A DNA stretch of 64,000 nucleotides from Treponema pectinovorum (GTDB lineage Bacteria > Spirochaetota > Spirochaetia > Treponematales > Treponemataceae), in NCBI RefSeq assembly GCF_900497595.1, contig NZ_UFQO01000001.1, positions 310,001 through 374,000 of the forward strand, read 5' to 3'. Of this stretch, positions 62,427-64,000 are shown piece after piece (the first letter of the stretch is position 1; the number at the start of each line of letters is the position of its first letter). The notes beneath the pieces are model-generated. The model was not told the origin of the DNA. It was given only the letters and a program-made list of their open reading frames with translations, and did not search any database. Both the position numbers and the translations under genes were made by a program.

Positions 62427-63478
62427 TGAAAATCAAACATCAGTTGAACTTATTCATTCTGCTTGTCGTACTTATTCCAATAATTGCTTTAACTACGATT
62501 CCTGTAAATCAGCATATTGCCACAGGTTATAGCATAAGTTCAGAAAAGCTGACTCTATTCACCCTTCTTCTTACAGGGTCGTTAGAGTTGGCTTGCATTC
62601 TTTTTACGTTACACATTTCAAGGACAATAACTCGTTCAATCAATTTTTTGCAAAATTCAACTAAAAGGCTTGCAAATAAAGAAATTCGACACTCCATCGA
62701 AAGAAGAAAATCTAACCGCGGTGAAAATGAAATAACAGACCTCATACTAAATTTGGAAAAAATGCGACTCGCCCTAAAAGAAGATGATGAAAGAAGAAAA
62801 AGATTCATCATGGGAATGAGCCACGACTTGAGAACTCCGATTGCAGTTATAAAAGGTTATCTAGAAGCTGTTGAAGACGGGATTGTAAAGAATCCAGATG
62901 ATGTTGCAAAATCTATAAAAATTTTAATATCCAAAACAAAACAACTTGAGACTATGATAAACTCTCTTATAAACTTTGTAAAATTGGAAACAAACGATTG
63001 GAAAGATAAGTTGACAGTTCAGCCTATTCTGCCTTTACTAAAGGAATTTGAAGAATCATGCATAAACAGCAGTAAAATTTTTAACAGAAATGTCAAAACT
63101 GAAATAAATATTTCTGAAAACAGCAATGTTCTTTACAACAAAGAACTCGTAATTAGAGCACTGGAAAATCTTTATTCAAATGCACAGCGTTACACAAAAG
63201 AAAATGGAAATATCACGATAAAAGCCGTTGAAGATGAAAATTTTATAACTGTTTCAATAGAAGATTCTGGAATTGGAATTGAGGATAAAGACATTCAATT
63301 TATATTTGACATCTTCTACAGAGCATCAAACAGCCGTGAAGAAGAAGGACATGGAATTGGGCTTTCTGTCGTAAAAAACATCTTAGAAACCCATAATTGG
63401 AAAATCGATGTAAAATCTCAAATTGGTATAGGAACTGTATTTACAATATTGATTCCAAAAATCTGTTCAAAAGCATAA
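62426..63478 (+). CDS. sensor histidine kinase
   Basis: 350 aa. Two N-terminal membrane helices (LFILLVVLIPIIALTTI and LTLFTLLLTGSLELACILFT) enclose a very short extracytoplasmic loop of about 20 residues. A HAMP-like linker leads to the dimerisation helix FIMGMSHDLRTPIAVIKGYL with His133. The ATPase domain has ENLYSNAQRYTKENG (N box), VSIEDSGIGIEDKD (G1) and EGHGIGLSVVKNIL (G2). The tiny sensor loop suggests a membrane or intramembrane cue. The end overlaps hemW by 38 bases. Confidence 0.92.
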   Translation: MKIKHQLNLFILLVVLIPIIALTTIPVNQHIATGYSISSEKLTLFTLLLTGSLELACILFTLHISRTITRSINFLQNSTKRLANKEIRHSIERRKSNRGENEITDLILNLEKMRLALKEDDERRKRFIMGMSHDLRTPIAVIKGYLEAVEDGIVKNPDDVAKSIKILISKTKQLETMINSLINFVKLETNDWKDKLTVQPILPLLKEFEESCINSSKIFNRNVKTEINISENSNVLYNKELVIRALENLYSNAQRYTKENGNITIKAVEDENFITVSIEDSGIGIEDKDIQFIFDIFYRASNSREEEGHGIGLSVVKNILETHNWKIDVKSQIGIGTVFTILIPKICSKA

Positions 63479-64000
63479 GCCCTTTCTTATTCAAAGCATA
63501 AAATGTGTCATCTTCTGTTTTAAAAACAGAAGCAAGCTTTCGCTCTTTCCATTCAAAAAAAACTCCGTTTTCAACTCCTATCTTTTCTTCAAGGTTAAGT
63601 CCAAATCGCTTAAAGAATTTTTGAGAACTCACGCCCTTTTTCATTCTAAAACCCATCATAAGATATTCAAAAATTTCGTCGTTTTTGGAGATTTTTTCTA
63701 CATTTCTTACGCTTTCAATTTTTTGCTCGATTTCCTGCAAGTTTTTTTTCTCCGCGTCTAAATTTTGACTGCTTTGAAAATTTTTCCAGAAATCTTCATA
63801 TTTTTTTATATTCAAAGTGTTTGTCCAGCGCACGCCTTCAAAATATAAGCTTCCAGTTGCACCGCTTCCAACACCAATGTAATTTTCAAGGTTCCAGTAA
63901 ACGCTGTTGTGCAGGCTTTCAAAACCGGGCTTTGCAAAATTACTTACTTCGTATTGATAAAATCCTTTTTTTTCAAGCAAATTTCGCCCTAAAATCCACA
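63441..64000 (-). CDS. hemW: HemW-like radical SAM protein, C-terminal part
   Basis: About 185 C-terminal residues; the gene enters from beyond base 64000. Reading in from the edge gives WILGRNLLEKKGFYQYEVSN and FAKPGFESLHNSVYW, then YIGVGSGATGSLYFEGVRWT, the HemW/coproporphyrinogen III oxidase-like pattern, and FEYLMMGFRMKKGVSSQKFF. HemW is a heme chaperone-type protein; the name oxygen-independent coproporphyrinogen oxidase is often applied wrongly. The radical SAM CxxxCxxC site lies outside the window. Confidence 0.88.
   Translation of the reverse strand, partial: WILGRNLLEKKGFYQYEVSNFAKPGFESLHNSVYWNLENYIGVGSGATGSLYFEGVRWTNTLNIKKYEDFWKNFQSSQNLDAEKKNLQEIEQKIESVRNVEKISKNDEIFEYLMMGFRMKKGVSSQKFFKRFGLNLEEKIGVENGVFFEWKERKLASVFKTEDDTFYALNKKGLMLLNRFLESIL

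Overview
The window reads as chromosomal DNA of a low-GC spirochaete, most likely a gut or rumen Treponema. Three features point there: a long flagellar export/motor operon (flbD-motA-motB-fliL-fliM-fliY-fliO-fliP-fliQ-fliR-flhB-flhA-flhF-flhG, then a membrane protein, sigma factor, fapA); an operon-encoded V-type ATPase with a DUF2764 gene between subunits E and A; and ispG beside a TPR protein. No rRNA, tRNA, CRISPR array, transposase or phage gene was seen, and no gene-free stretch exceeds 300 bases.

Region 1 (1-5303, minus strand) supplies sugar nucleotides: manA, manC, rmlA, rmlC, rmlB and the start of rmlD, giving GDP-mannose and dTDP-rhamnose. Region 2 (5481-34342, almost all plus strand) is a surface-glycan locus of about 29 kb. 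It holds a Wzi-like outer-membrane protein, a rhamnosyltransferase-like protein, a sugar aminotransferase, a Wzx flippase, many glycosyltransferases, UDP-glucose dehydrogenase followed by a GumK-like transferase, a GtrA/GtrB/deacetylase/GtrII cassette, a phospho-substituent module, an initiating sugar-phosphate transferase and an outer-membrane beta-barrel. One glycosyltransferase (11768-12679) is reversed, and its 3-prime end meets that of its neighbour at two homopolymer tracts (T8 and G9) that look able to vary.

The most unusual part of region 2 is 23100-29040. It has its own promoter and encodes a YidC/Oxa1-like domain fused to an alkaline-phosphatase-superfamily (LTA-synthase/sulfatase-like) domain, a nucleotidyltransferase fused to a class I/II PLP enzyme, and a CDP-glycerol glycerophosphotransferase-like protein. 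Together they look like a pathway that makes a nucleotide-activated, probably amino- and phosphate-bearing group and attaches it to the glycan outside the cytoplasm. This is inference from domains and order.

Region 3 (34343-61467, minus strand) is core genome: TPR protein and ispG, a clear intrinsic terminator, the V-ATPase operon (K subunit with a Na+-type ion site), then the flagellar operon. Region 4 (61731-63478, plus) is an OmpR-type two-component system, overlapping at its 3-prime end with a partial hemW that runs off the window. At five genes a -10-like hexamer ends only 9-10 bases before the start codon with no ribosome-binding site, which suggests leaderless mRNAs.
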